This document shows positions 22,424 through 30,167 of a stretch of 30,167 nucleotides of DNA, piece after piece; position 1 is the stretch's first letter, and the number at the start of each line of letters is the position of its first letter. The translations under genes were made by a program, and so were the position numbers. The DNA is taken from the IMG/VR virus record IMGVR_UViG_3300027821_000021, positions 1 to 30,167 of that record, one strand, 5' to 3'. Below the pieces are notes generated by a model. It saw nothing but the letters and a program-made list of their open reading frames with translations. It was not told the DNA's origin and searched no databases. This stretch comes from a virus.

Positions 22424-23064
22424 ACCGTCCAAATCTTGTATGGCCCGAGCATGTCGCGGGCGCCGGCCGGGATAGCGCCGCCGCTCGAGCCGGCGCCGGT
22501 TTCGCCCGCGTAAACCTGGGTGATCAGGTCGGGGATGGTTTCGCTACGGAGTGCCGGATCACGTCCTACCGCGTGCCAGCGTAGCGTTAGCCATTCGAGG
22601 CAAGCGGCCTGGACATCGGCCGGGATCGTTACGAACCCCGCGGTGTAATCGACCGCAACTAGCGCCGCGCCCCACGCGATCGGCAATGCCGTTGCATCGA
22701 GCCGGAAGATTTGACCCGTCTCCGCGAACACCTCGATCAATGCCGGGTCTAGTGGCGAGCCGCCTTCGCTGACGAGTAGCGAAACTTCATCGGCGACGAC
22801 GATCGGATATTGCCGCGTCACCAGCGGTTCGCCGTAGCTGCCGCAAGCATCGCGCAACTGATCGCGGTAGGTCTGCACCGCGAATATGCGGTCGCAGTAA
22901 TTGTTGATCGCCATCGAGACGGCATTGATTTGGACCGCGAGCGCGTCGTCCTGCGAGGTGTCGCCGGCCTCGATGCCTAGCGCTACCTTGGCGTCGTCGA
23001 CGCTCACCAGCGCCATGCTCTCGGCGGGCGTCACAACCAGGGTGATCCGGTAGCCGTGTCTCAT
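22420..23064 (-). CDS. Head-tail connector (gp6-like)
   Basis: This 214-aa protein has the usual head-tail connector layout: SVDDAKVALGIEAGDTSQDD then VSMAINNYCDRIFAVQTYRD, a beta insert, and a helical VQAACLEWLTLRWHAVGRDP. These adaptors form a ring under the portal. The start overlaps the stop of the collagen-like gene (ATGA), and the stop overlaps the next start. The C-terminus (MLGPYKIWTV) is a plausible contact strand. Confidence 0.8.
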   Translation of the reverse strand: MRHGYRITLVVTPAESMALVSVDDAKVALGIEAGDTSQDDALAVQINAVSMAINNYCDRIFAVQTYRDQLRDACGSYGEPLVTRQYPIVVADEVSLLVSEGGSPLDPALIEVFAETGQIFRLDATALPIAWGAALVAVDYTAGFVTIPADVQAACLEWLTLRWHAVGRDPALRSETIPDLITQVYAGETGAGSSGGAIPAGARDMLGPYKIWTV

Positions 23065-23807
23065 CGCAGCTTTACGAGCACCGGGTAGAGATCACAATCG
23101 ATCGTGCTGCCGTCGCTCAGCCGGAGCCGCAACAACCCCTCGGCGTCGCAGTCGAGCGCCACCGGTGCCGCGCCGGGCGGGCCGGGATAACCGCGTTCGC
23201 CGATGGCGCCGGCCGGTCCCGGCGACCCCGACTTGCCGCGGCTGGCAAGCAGGCGCCAGCCATCGCCCGGACAAGCCCCTGGGGCGTCGCGCAGCGCGAT
23301 AAACGATGAGCCATCGAGCATAACCACGTCTAGCGCCTGATACGCACCAACGGGCTTCCATGCGCCTTTGGGAGCGAGGGTGCGGCCATCGTTTCCGGGC
23401 TCTCCCGGAGGCCCAGGAATGCCCGGTTCGCCCGGTGGGCCTGTGATAGCCTCGCCGGACTCTCCACGCACCCCAGCCTCGCCCTGTGGCCCCGGTGGAC
23501 CGTCTGCTCCGGGTGGGCCATTCTGCACCCCGGTAATCGCCCGCTCGATTCGCAGTTCCATCTCGGCAAGGGCGGCGCGCAACTCCAGCCGCATTTCGCG
23601 TTCCGCGCGGCCGACTATCGCACCCATTTCCTGGGCGATAATCTCAAGCGGCGATTGCAAGGCGATGCCCTGATCGGACACTGGATTCAAGTTGTTGTTT
23701 GCTGGGCTGGTTTGCACCGTCGCCACTCCCGTCAGCGGCATTGTCTGGTGGTGGCTGGGCATCGGCCGGGGTCGCCGATTGCGGCGAAGGTGGCTGTAGG
23801 TCGGCAC
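23061..23807 (-). CDS. Collagen-like putative head fibre protein
   Basis: The open frame gives up to 248 aa from GTG 23807. Starts at ATG 23762, 23741 or 23627 are also possible, and none has a clear ribosome-binding site, so the N-terminus is uncertain. After a helix (residues about 60-95) come collagen-type Gly-x-y triplets ([39 protein letters not shown]), a compact aromatic module ([17 protein letters not shown]...SSFIAL...[10 protein letters not shown]) that looks like a carbohydrate-binding fold, more Gly-x-y triplets, and a short C-terminal beta segment. Collagen-like phage proteins usually form trimeric fibres. Its place between portal and connector suggests a head or neck fibre, which is inference. 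The 5' part overlaps the portal gene. Confidence 0.7.
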   Translation of the reverse strand: MPTYSHLRRNRRPRPMPSHHQTMPLTGVATVQTSPANNNLNPVSDQGIALQSPLEIIAQEMGAIVGRAEREMRLELRAALAEMELRIERAITGVQNGPPGADGPPGPQGEAGVRGESGEAITGPPGEPGIPGPPGEPGNDGRTLAPKGAWKPVGAYQALDVVMLDGSSFIALRDAPGACPGDGWRLLASRGKSGSPGPAGAIGERGYPGPPGAAPVALDCDAEGLLRLRLSDGSTIDCDLYPVLVKLR

Positions 23808-25032
23808 CGTAGGAGAGCGGCACGACCTGCTGTTGAACTCGGGGCTGCTTGCCGTAGCCGCCCGGCACCGCCGGCAGATCTTCGGCCGCGCGCGCCTCGT
23901 CGGGCGAATAAATGCCGCTGATGACGCCGCGCGCCAGGCCCTCGATGCGCTCGCGGTAAGCGCTGCGCAGCAAGGCGCGGGTATCGAATTCGAGATATTC
24001 GTCGGGCACGCCGCGAAGCTGGAACAGTTGCCCGAAGGCTTCCTCGATGTGGTTGAGAGTGAAGCCGAGGCTCTTGGCGATCCACGATTGCATCAACAAT
24101 TCAGTGCTGGCGAATGTCGTGGTACCCATGCCGAGAATTTGCAGCGGCACCCCGAGCGCCAACGCTACGTTCTGTTCGTTCATTTTCAAGGCTTCGACCA
24201 GCTGCGCGTCGACGGCGCTAGTTTGGATCGGCTGCGCCTTTAGCCCGGACGTCAGGATCGGGGTCTTGCCGACGTTCTCGCGTTGGGACTGCTCCTCCCA
24301 CCACGCGCGCAGCTCCACCGCTTGCTCGCGCTTCATCACGACGTCGGTCGTCAGCAGGAAGCTCGGCCGTGACTGGTTGATGTAGAACTGGACCTGCTGC
24401 GTCAATGCCGCACCCGACATCGCGATATCAAGCGCGGCCGCAAGGATCGGGCTGACGCCTTTGAGCGCGTGCACTGGCGTGTGCAACCGCACATGCAGCA
24501 CGTCACGCGCCGGGACCAGCATCGTCAGATCGAGCCGCTGCTGCGCGACCTCATTTCCCGTCAGGCTATAGAAAATGCTGCCGTCTTCCGCAATCGTCGG
24601 CGTGCCGACGCGCATCAAGTGCAGTTCGGTGATCTCGAAGCGGCTGTTGCGTACAGCTACCGCAAAGCTCTCCCCGCGTTCATAGAGGCGCCGGGTCAAG
24701 TTCAGCATAAAATCGGAAATGCTCTGGTAGTCGTTCGGCCGCCGCAGGATGCGCGACAGTGCGCTGTTCGTCACGCGCTCGCGCCCGCCGTTATCCAATG
24801 TCCGCCAGTGATCGCCGGGGCACATCGGCACGGTCTGCGCATAAGCCGAGATACACGCCTCCAGCATCGCGCTCGGGCCACCGTAGGGCTGCACGTTCTG
24901 CCCGCTCTGCCAGTAGTTCCATGAGCTGCCGGCGGGCAGCCAGCCGTTCGACAGGAAATACGGTCCCGGCCGATAGGCGCCCTCGGGAGCCGGCGCGCCC
25001 CAACCGAGCGCGCGGGTCAACCAGTTCGCCAT
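23644..25032 (-). CDS. HK97-type portal protein
   Basis: This 462-aa protein is predicted to form the dodecameric DNA channel at one capsid vertex. Typical features are an early [20 protein letters not shown], then [20 protein letters not shown], the wing/stem region with [29 protein letters not shown], and the late helix block [20 protein letters not shown] followed by [20 protein letters not shown]. The C-terminal 70 residues are Pro/Gln-rich and disordered. The first codon follows the preceding gene's stop directly (TAA ATG). Gene order (capsid before portal) differs from the common portal-protease-capsid order. Confidence 0.92.
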   Translation of the reverse strand: MANWLTRALGWGAPAPEGAYRPGPYFLSNGWLPAGSSWNYWQSGQNVQPYGGPSAMLEACISAYAQTVPMCPGDHWRTLDNGGRERVTNSALSRILRRPNDYQSISDFMLNLTRRLYERGESFAVAVRNSRFEITELHLMRVGTPTIAEDGSIFYSLTGNEVAQQRLDLTMLVPARDVLHVRLHTPVHALKGVSPILAAALDIAMSGAALTQQVQFYINQSRPSFLLTTDVVMKREQAVELRAWWEEQSQRENVGKTPILTSGLKAQPIQTSAVDAQLVEALKMNEQNVALALGVPLQILGMGTTTFASTELLMQSWIAKSLGFTLNHIEEAFGQLFQLRGVPDEYLEFDTRALLRSAYRERIEGLARGVISGIYSPDEARAAEDLPAVPGGYGKQPRVQQQVVPLSYGADLQPPSPQSATPADAQPPPDNAADGSGDGANQPSKQQLESSVRSGHRLAIAA

Positions 25033-25296
25033 TTAGCGGGTCATATAGCCCGCGGGCTGAGTGCCGGGCTTCACGTCGCGGGCCTCGCGCTCACGGCGCT
25101 GCGCGGCGGTCTCCCCCGCCGGACCTTCGGGCGCACCTTCCTTGAACGCGTCGGCCTCGGCCTGCGTCGGGGTCGGCGGTTCCGGCGGCGACGAGACGCG
25201 TTCGGCAATCTCCTTGTCGGTCGCTTCCTTAGCCGCACGCTCCTGATTGCGCCGGTCCGCTTCCGGCGATGCCGTCGTGCGTCGTGTGCTTTCCAT
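25033..25296 (-). CDS. Small disordered structural-region protein
   Basis: This encodes 87 aa from ATG 25294-25296. The ATG just before it (25297-25299) is too close to the GGAGG ribosome-binding site, so the second is chosen. The product is highly charged and Glu/Ala/Pro-rich, with no hydrophobic core (RNQERAAKEATDKEIAERVS). It looks intrinsically disordered. It lies between the Ig-like and portal genes, and its end touches the portal start. The function is unknown. A scaffold or assembly helper is possible but unproven. Confidence 0.6.
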   Translation of the reverse strand: MESTRRTTASPEADRRNQERAAKEATDKEIAERVSSPPEPPTPTQAEADAFKEGAPEGPAGETAAQRREREARDVKPGTQPAGYMTR

Positions 25297-25691
25297 CATT
25301 TCCTCCGGGACTGAGTTGATTCAGTACTTGCCGCCGGTATCGCGACCGCATTCGAGGGCGGCGCCTCGGTCGAGCCGGCGTCGTTGGTCGCGGTCACGAT
25401 GCAGGTGATGCTCTGCCCGGCGTCGCCCGCACCGACAACGTAGCTGTCACCGGCACCGGCAACATTCGAGCCGCCGCTGTTCCACTGCCAGGCATAGGTG
25501 CCGGTGTCCATGCCCTGCCAGTTGCCCATCGTGCAGGTGAGGGTGCCGCCGACCGTGGCGTCACCGCCGACATAGGGCACGTCGACATTGCGCGGCGGCA
25601 CAACGGGGCTGGTATCTCCGGTGTGAGCCTGCTCCTTGATGTGGTCGGCCCGCGCCTGCGTCGGCTGCGGCACCGGAGTTTCCTCGGCCAT
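25296..25691 (-). CDS. Ig-like domain protein, capsid decoration candidate
   Basis: This 131-aa protein has a disordered N-terminus (about 40 residues) followed by one bacterial/phage Ig-like domain: VGGTLTCTMGNWQGM, YAWQWNSGGSNV, YVVGAGDAGQSITCIVTATN, PPSNAV. The Cys pair (LTC and ITC) and the YAWQW tryptophan are the usual Ig-core positions. Ig-like domains in phages are found on capsid decoration proteins and tail proteins. This one lies directly after the capsid gene, so a head decoration role is most likely, by inference. GGAGGA precedes the ATG at good spacing. The tail ends TESTQSRRK. Confidence 0.78.
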   Translation of the reverse strand: MAEETPVPQPTQARADHIKEQAHTGDTSPVVPPRNVDVPYVGGDATVGGTLTCTMGNWQGMDTGTYAWQWNSGGSNVAGAGDSYVVGAGDAGQSITCIVTATNDAGSTEAPPSNAVAIPAASTESTQSRRK

Positions 25692-25711
25692 ACCCGTCCT
25701 CCGCAGGTTAT

Positions 25712-25731
25712 GGCGAGGCCGAAGCCCCGCC
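25712..25731 (-). other. Hairpin with UUCG loop between capsid and Ig-like genes
   Basis: On the minus strand GGCGGGGC-TTCG-GCCTCGCC forms an 8-bp stem with one G-U pair and a stable UUCG tetraloop. No T run follows, so it is not a strong terminator. It may stabilise or delimit the abundant capsid message, giving less of the downstream genes. Confidence 0.6.
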
Positions 25732-25745
25732 CGCCTTCAACGTGC

Positions 25746-27683
25746 TCAACCCCAGTTCACGCCCGTGCCGATGAACTGCACCATGCCGGTGCGCCGCATC
25801 GCCCAATTGACGTTCGCAATCATCCTGATCGCGATCTGCGCGGTCTGGAACATGCTCTGTGTCGGCGTCGCCAGCACGCCCGAACCCTGCGCGCCGGTCG
25901 CGATTTGCAAGGGCGTCGTGTCCTCCATGTGGATGGTCGCCACCTCGGACACGTCGAACTCGGGCGCGCCCGACACCGACACAAAATCCGCCGCGTCGAT
26001 CATGTACACCGCGCCTGCCGCGATCGAGGTCGAGTCGATCACCGTGAACATATCGGTGAACTGCGTCGACCAGCCGAACGGTGCCCCCGCCGGCCCCGGC
26101 GCATATAACAACTGGTTGCGCTGCGCCGGGTTCATCAAAAACGCCAACCGGCGGCCCGCGTTGACGGCGTAGAACGGCGCCGTCAATTTATTCATGTCAC
26201 CCAGGAACGCGGCATAGCCGCCGCCCGCCGTCGCGGTGAGCGTTGAGACGCCATTCGTCAACCCCGCCGGCCGGGTCGTCGATACCGCCACGTTGTCGAG
26301 CAACAGCGCGTCGATGTTGATCTGCGTGTCGTCGATGATGCTCTGCCGGATCAACGACTCGATGTCCGGGTTGGAGTAGGCGGCAATCTCTCGGCTGAAC
26401 ACGCTGATCCCGCCGACCTTGTGCGGGTAGAGCGTAATCGACGTAGTGCCCAACCTGCGAACCGGGATAGGTGCCGCTTCGGCGACGAACGATGCGCCGA
26501 TGCTGGGCGTCGCGGTGCGGCTCGGGATCTTGATCGCCCCCGAGTTCGGCCCGAACGTCAGTTGCAGCCCCATCGCTGAGAGCTTCGGAAAAACCTGGTT
26601 AGGCATCAGCGAATTAACGAACTCGCCCTGTCCGACTTGCACCAGTTCCAACGCCCAGCCGGCCGTCGTGGTGGTTGCACCGGCAATCGCCGCACGGGTC
26701 ACCACCGCGGTCTGCTCGTCGTCCGGGTAGCGCTCGCTCAGCGCCTGCTCGACCGAGATACCGCGAGCGTAGGCGATGAAGCGCGCGACGCAGTGGTTTG
26801 CATACAAGTCGCCCGGCGTGCGCTCCTTGCTCGGCAACCCGAGTGGCCGCCGGTTGATCGCGGGCACCGCCATTGGCGGCAATACCTGCTGCTGCGCGGT
26901 GCGCATGGCCAGCGACCGCTCGGTTGCCTGCAATGACGCCAGCCGCCGCTCCTGCTCGGCAATCTCGGCGTTGAGCCCATCGGCAATGTCGGGATCATGC
27001 TCCGGGTCCTGGGTGTGCTCGAAAAGCTTGTCGCGGGCCGCATTGAGCCGGGCCTGCCGGTCTTCGATCTGTTGACTGGTGGTAAGCTGTTGCATGGGGG
27101 GTGCCCTCAATCGGGGCTTCATCGCGGCTTGCTCGCCGGTTGTGGTCATGTCCCGTCGCCCGATTGCGGCATGCTCGCCGAAGGCCAGGGTCATGGTGTC
27201 GTCCGAGATCCCGAGGGACCGCGCCAGTTGCAGTGCCGCCGGATTCGCCGGCACTGATACGATGCTCGTCTCCAAAAGTTCTTGCCTGGTGTAGCGCGTC
27301 GCCCCGAAGGGCTTCTTCGGGTCGATCGGCTCGCTTTCGACGCTCTGAAAGCCGACGCTAGTCGCCCGCAGAATGTTCGCCTCAATTAGCCGCCGGACGT
27401 CGTCGGCTAGTCGTGTCGTGCCGGGAGGCGCCGGGACAAAGTTCGCCACCAGCCGGCCGCCGCGGTTCGATCCCGCCGCCGCTTCGATGTGAATGTTCTC
27501 CCAGGTGCCGACGACATTGTCCGGCTTGTGATTAAACAAGGCGATAGGGTTCGCCCGGAAGTGGTCGAGCATCCAGCCGTCCGGTTCGATAATGTCGCCG
27601 TAGCGGTCAACCGTGGCATCGCTCAGCACATAGCTGAGGCTCCCGTCCACCTTGCCGGCGGCGGTTTTACGAACAACTCGCAT
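25746..27683 (-). CDS. Fused prohead protease and major capsid protein
   Basis: This is one 645-aa frame combining two usually separate proteins. Residues 1-160 are an HK97-type prohead protease (S78): the opening DGSLSYVLSDATVDRYGDII, catalytic His52 in NHKPDN, and the Ser motif ETSIVSVPANPAAL (Ser140 likely catalytic). Residues about 200-262 are a charged coiled coil like the capsid delta domain. From about 290 to the end is an HK97-fold capsid protein (AGWALELVQVGQGEFVNSLM; GPNSGAIKIPSRTATPSIGA; ISVFSREIAAYSNPDIESLI; C-terminal MVQFIGTGVNWG). Self-cleavage between the parts would release mature capsid subunits. The fused form fixes protease at one per capsid chain before cutting. AGGAAA precedes the ATG. 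Confidence 0.9.
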   Translation of the reverse strand: MRVVRKTAAGKVDGSLSYVLSDATVDRYGDIIEPDGWMLDHFRANPIALFNHKPDNVVGTWENIHIEAAAGSNRGGRLVANFVPAPPGTTRLADDVRRLIEANILRATSVGFQSVESEPIDPKKPFGATRYTRQELLETSIVSVPANPAALQLARSLGISDDTMTLAFGEHAAIGRRDMTTTGEQAAMKPRLRAPPMQQLTTSQQIEDRQARLNAARDKLFEHTQDPEHDPDIADGLNAEIAEQERRLASLQATERSLAMRTAQQQVLPPMAVPAINRRPLGLPSKERTPGDLYANHCVARFIAYARGISVEQALSERYPDDEQTAVVTRAAIAGATTTTAGWALELVQVGQGEFVNSLMPNQVFPKLSAMGLQLTFGPNSGAIKIPSRTATPSIGASFVAEAAPIPVRRLGTTSITLYPHKVGGISVFSREIAAYSNPDIESLIRQSIIDDTQINIDALLLDNVAVSTTRPAGLTNGVSTLTATAGGGYAAFLGDMNKLTAPFYAVNAGRRLAFLMNPAQRNQLLYAPGPAGAPFGWSTQFTDMFTVIDSTSIAAGAVYMIDAADFVSVSGAPEFDVSEVATIHMEDTTPLQIATGAQGSGVLATPTQSMFQTAQIAIRMIANVNWAMRRTGMVQFIGTGVNWG

Positions 27684-27701
27684 GATTTGTTTCCTAGAGG
27701 G

Positions 27702-29255
27702 TCAGGCAACCATCGCCATGATGTCGAGCGGCTCTTCGGCATTGGCCGAGGCCCCCCGCGCCATCGTCAGCGCCACCATCCCGTCGATCCGGCCGGCACT
27801 GCGCGCCTTGTCCAGCTTGCGGTTGCCCGCCGGGTCGGTCTGCACCCGAGCGTTCGCCGCGCACGAGGTCAGCACCGGGTGATTGCCGTGTGCCAGCTTG
27901 CCGTTGAGCAGGTCGCTCTCCAGCTCGCGCAGCGCCGGACTCATGCTCTGCATGCCCTGCCCGAACTCGACGAATTTCGTATCCAGGTCACTGTCGCTGA
28001 AGCCCGCCTTCACCAGCCACGGGCGCAGATGCCGCCAACCCCACCTGTCGAACGCGAGCTTGCGAATGTCGTAGCGCTGAAACGCATCGCGCAGGTAATC
28101 CGCGACATACTCGTACTCCACCGAACTGCCAGGCGCCGCCTCCAGCCACCCCTCGCGGTGCCACTGGTCATACGGCACCCGGTCGGCCCGCGCCTTTGTC
28201 GCCAGCCCATCACCCGGCAGCCAAAACGTCGGATGCACGTGCCACACCCCATCGACTTGGCCGATAAGCACCAGCGCAGTGAGGTCACTCACCGCACTCA
28301 AATCCAGCCCGCCATAAACCGGCACGCCGTCGATCGGCTGCACCTCGCCGCCGCACGACGCCCATACGCTCGCCGAGACGAACGGATTGTTCGCCTCGAC
28401 CCTGCGATTGCAAATCAGGTTTTCATATTCAGATTGGCGAGACGGCATCCGCTTCGCGTCAGCCGCCATCGCCAGAACTTCGGCTTTGTTCATAAAGATG
28501 TCAAAAGCCGGATTTGCCGCGCGGATCGCTTGTTCCGAGAATGGGTCAAACTCTGCCGGCGCGGAATGGAACCGCAGGACCGTCCTCGGATCGTGACCGG
28601 CTGCCGCGTCATCGATCAGAATCGACAACAGATCATTATCCGTCGCTGCCTGCGTACTGATGATTATTGACAAAGGTTGTGCTTGCGCACCCGTCGCGGT
28701 TTCCAACGCCTCGTACAAGCTCGATCGTGGTCCGCGTACCTGCCCAAGCTCATCAAACAATGTCAGCACAGGACTCAAACCAAAGGCGGTTGTCACTTCC
28801 GCTGACAGCGCACGATATGCCGTCCCGAGGTCTCGGCAGATAAGCTGCTTCGCAGTATCCCTTACCGTGACGCAATCGGCTAAATCCGAATTGAGGCGAA
28901 CTATTTTTGCTGCCAGAGAAAAGATTATTGACGCCTGTTCTCTCGACTGAGCGGCGCTGTATAGCTGGCTGTTGGGCTTGGCTTCCGGCCCACATAGATG
29001 CAACAACAGAATTAACGCGCTCTCGGTCGTCTTCGCATTCTTTCTGCCGCGTGAAATGATCGCCCGTCGTGTTCCAACCGGGTTGTCGTAGATGGCGCGA
29101 AAATCGTCCTTCATAAACGCCGCCATCTTTAGCGGCTGGCCCACGAATGTCCCCTCGGGAACCCTGCAATAATCCTCTACCCATTTTATGTTTCTGCCAG
29201 CGCGCGTTTCCGCCGAGGCCGCCGGTTTACCAACTGCTCGCTTACCGTTGCCCAT
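27702..29255 (-). CDS. terL: Terminase large subunit
   Basis: This 517-aa DNA-packaging motor ATPase and nuclease starts at ATG 29253-29255 (an in-frame TTG lies two codons upstream). The N-terminal ATPase has a modified Walker A, SRGRKNAKTT (about 68-77), and a Walker B, VLTLFDELG, with Asp168 and Glu169. The C-terminal RNase H-like nuclease keeps Asp318 in YGGLDLSAVSD and the late Asp in RIDGMVAL. This is the Terminase_1 (PF03354) type seen in HK97-like phages. Its start overlaps the HNH gene by about 70 bases. It docks on the portal and cuts and pumps DNA. Confidence 0.93.
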   Translation of the reverse strand: MGNGKRAVGKPAASAETRAGRNIKWVEDYCRVPEGTFVGQPLKMAAFMKDDFRAIYDNPVGTRRAIISRGRKNAKTTESALILLLHLCGPEAKPNSQLYSAAQSREQASIIFSLAAKIVRLNSDLADCVTVRDTAKQLICRDLGTAYRALSAEVTTAFGLSPVLTLFDELGQVRGPRSSLYEALETATGAQAQPLSIIISTQAATDNDLLSILIDDAAAGHDPRTVLRFHSAPAEFDPFSEQAIRAANPAFDIFMNKAEVLAMAADAKRMPSRQSEYENLICNRRVEANNPFVSASVWASCGGEVQPIDGVPVYGGLDLSAVSDLTALVLIGQVDGVWHVHPTFWLPGDGLATKARADRVPYDQWHREGWLEAAPGSSVEYEYVADYLRDAFQRYDIRKLAFDRWGWRHLRPWLVKAGFSDSDLDTKFVEFGQGMQSMSPALRELESDLLNGKLAHGNHPVLTSCAANARVQTDPAGNRKLDKARSAGRIDGMVALTMARGASANAEEPLDIMAMVA

Positions 29256-29710
29256 CGGCAATTCCCAGGTTCATAATTCCCGTTGTTATCTATTCGGTCG
29301 AGGGAGAGGCCATCTGGCGGTTCTCCCATGTCGCGCAGAAAGTTTTCAAACTCAGCCCATTCCTCGCAAACCTTAATGCCCCGACCGCCGTAATATTCAT
29401 ACGCAGCCGTTTCCGGGTTCTGACATCTCTGCTTCATGCCATGCCATGTATTATAAGCCCGCGAGTGCGTGCGCTCCGTAGCGTGCCCGTGTCGCAGCCT
29501 CGATGAAAGACCAAGTCCGGCGACAACGTCCTTAACAAGACACCCGCACGATCGAGTGTGCCCGCTACGCAGATGCCCGCCACTAACATTGCGATACGTT
29601 CCGCAGTCGCACAAACACAACCACATTGGTTGTCCGTCCGCGGCATTCTTTAGCCGCGAAACAACGAGAAGACGTCCAAATCTCACCCGCTCCAATGGTA
29701 TCAGACGCAT
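29186..29710 (-). CDS. Free-standing HNH endonuclease between terS and terL
   Basis: This 174-aa protein starts at ATG 29708-29710, chosen because GAGG lies 8 bases before it and the known domain begins there. A longer frame from 29770 would overlap the terS end. The N-terminal part is a Cys-containing DNA-binding module (RFGRLLVVSRLKN; WLCLCDCG; HTRSCGC). The nuclease part has AYNTWHGMKQRCQNP, YYGGRGIKVCEEW, DRIDNNGNYEPGNCRWAT, and Asn/Gln-rich ending. This combination is frequent in phage homing endonucleases. It overlaps terL at its 3' end. It may be a mobile gene or may assist packaging-site cleavage, as some HNH proteins next to terminases do. Confidence 0.85.
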   Translation of the reverse strand: MRLIPLERVRFGRLLVVSRLKNAADGQPMWLCLCDCGTYRNVSGGHLRSGHTRSCGCLVKDVVAGLGLSSRLRHGHATERTHSRAYNTWHGMKQRCQNPETAAYEYYGGRGIKVCEEWAEFENFLRDMGEPPDGLSLDRIDNNGNYEPGNCRWATVSEQLVNRRPRRKRALAET

Positions 29711-29720
29711 CTTGTATGCC

Positions 29721-30119
29721 TCATTGCCAGGGCTTCCGGGTGAGGCTAACACCAGATCTCTTGTTGCCACGATGATTACTTAATGATTGAGGCGTTATCC
29801 GAAGCGATGTAGCCAACCTACGGACAGTCTCACTTTCCGCACGCTGTTCTCTCAGTAACGCAAGCAATGTCTCTGTATCCTCGCTCCGCTCAATCAACTC
29901 AGCAATCCTGTTGCCCATAACCACGTGACGGCACATCTGCGCAAGCAAGGGCACACTTCCCTGGTCAAACCAGTCGGCTGGGTGACCTGATACAATGGCG
30001 TGCCATACCTCAACCTGTTCATCGACCAGATGATGAGGTGGCTTGATGCGTTCGATAACATCGAGAGCTTGAGGTGTTGCAATCATCATCGATGCTGTAG
30101 ATGGACGACCACGCTTCAT
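29721..30119 (-). CDS. terS: Terminase small subunit (P27-like)
   Basis: This 132-aa protein recognises the packaging site and passes DNA to the large subunit. It shows the P27/phage-terminase pattern: a leading basic segment (MKRGRPST), then VIERIKPPHHLVDEQVEVWH, ADWFDQGSVPLLAQMCRHVV, and a C-terminal HTH-like TVRRLATSLRITPQSLSNHR. No ribosome-binding site is obvious for ATG 30119. An internal start pair at about 30089 is possible. It is the first late gene in the window and precedes the HNH gene and terL. Confidence 0.82.
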   Translation of the reverse strand: MKRGRPSTASMMIATPQALDVIERIKPPHHLVDEQVEVWHAIVSGHPADWFDQGSVPLLAQMCRHVVMGNRIAELIERSEDTETLLALLREQRAESETVRRLATSLRITPQSLSNHRGNKRSGVSLTRKPWQ

Positions 30120-30167
30120 TCAGACGGCGGGGGGGAGGTAAGAACCTGCCGGGATCGGCCGAGATAG
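30120..30167. other. Right end of window upstream of terS
   Basis: These 48 bases before terS hold a G-run (30127-30135 region) and no recognised promoter. Read on the minus strand, they continue the open frame of the partial left-end gene if the window ends are joined. That would make this the natural place for a cos or pac site. Confidence 0.35.

Noticed and set aside
27489-28670. 393-aa plus-strand frame
   Set aside because: Antisense to the terminase and capsid genes, which have clear motifs. No ribosome-binding site or family signal.
1-30167. CRISPR array, tRNA or rRNA genes
   Set aside because: No regularly spaced repeats and no cloverleaf or T-arm patterns were seen. The fibre and collagen repeats are coding.

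Overview
The window reads as an essentially complete temperate siphovirus genome, or an excised or assembled prophage, of about 30 kb from a GC-rich bacterium. GC-rich codon use, an ERF/Gp157 recombination set, GTG/ATGA-coupled starts and the style of the ParB-like and HK97-type proteins point to an alphaproteobacterial host, probably Hyphomicrobiales. That host assignment is inference. No clear chromosomal gene, rRNA, tRNA or CRISPR array was seen. Each phage module appears once: repressor, recombination, integrase, tail fibres, tail, head and terminase. No endolysin was recognised.

Left arm (1-1200), lysogeny switch: a partial minus-strand HTH gene runs off the left end. A Cro-like gene (423-626, minus) is divergent from a repressor-like gene (721-1026, plus). 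Copies of one dyad operator, TGTGC-N7-GCACA, lie in both control regions, 635-732 and 1077-1128, on either side of the repressor. This resembles the OL/OR arrangement of lambda.

Early operon (1200-8544, plus): an unknown helical protein and a rho-independent terminator come first, then a ParB-like regulator carrying an internal AT-rich palindrome. A tightly overlapping chain of small genes follows (zinc-ribbon-like proteins, a DUF7694-like protein, two tiny membrane peptides, an HNH nuclease). Then come Gp157, an ERF single-strand annealing protein, an unknown protein, an excisionase-like HTH protein and a tyrosine integrase. Short direct repeats downstream of the integrase look like attP arm sites. 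Two small ORFs and a secreted or periplasmic small protein follow, up to 9017.

Late operon (9063-30119, all minus, so read from right to left): small terminase, a free-standing HNH endonuclease, large terminase, a prohead-protease/major-capsid fusion, an Ig-like putative decoration protein, a disordered small protein, portal, a collagen-like putative fibre, head-tail connectors, tail terminator, tail tube, a G/GT-type chaperone pair with a candidate -1 slippery site, tape measure, distal tail proteins, a baseplate hub-like protein, a tandemly duplicated pair of cysteine-containing proteins, an S74-chaperoned tail fibre, a 26-aa mini-gene, a second fibre protein, a SPRY-like tail protein and a small membrane protein (holin candidate).

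The most useful second looks are the shared operator set, the CCCTTTA frameshift site in the tail chaperone, the protease-capsid fusion with its Ig-like neighbour, the HNH gene between the terminase subunits, the palindrome inside the parB-like gene, and the missing lysis enzyme.
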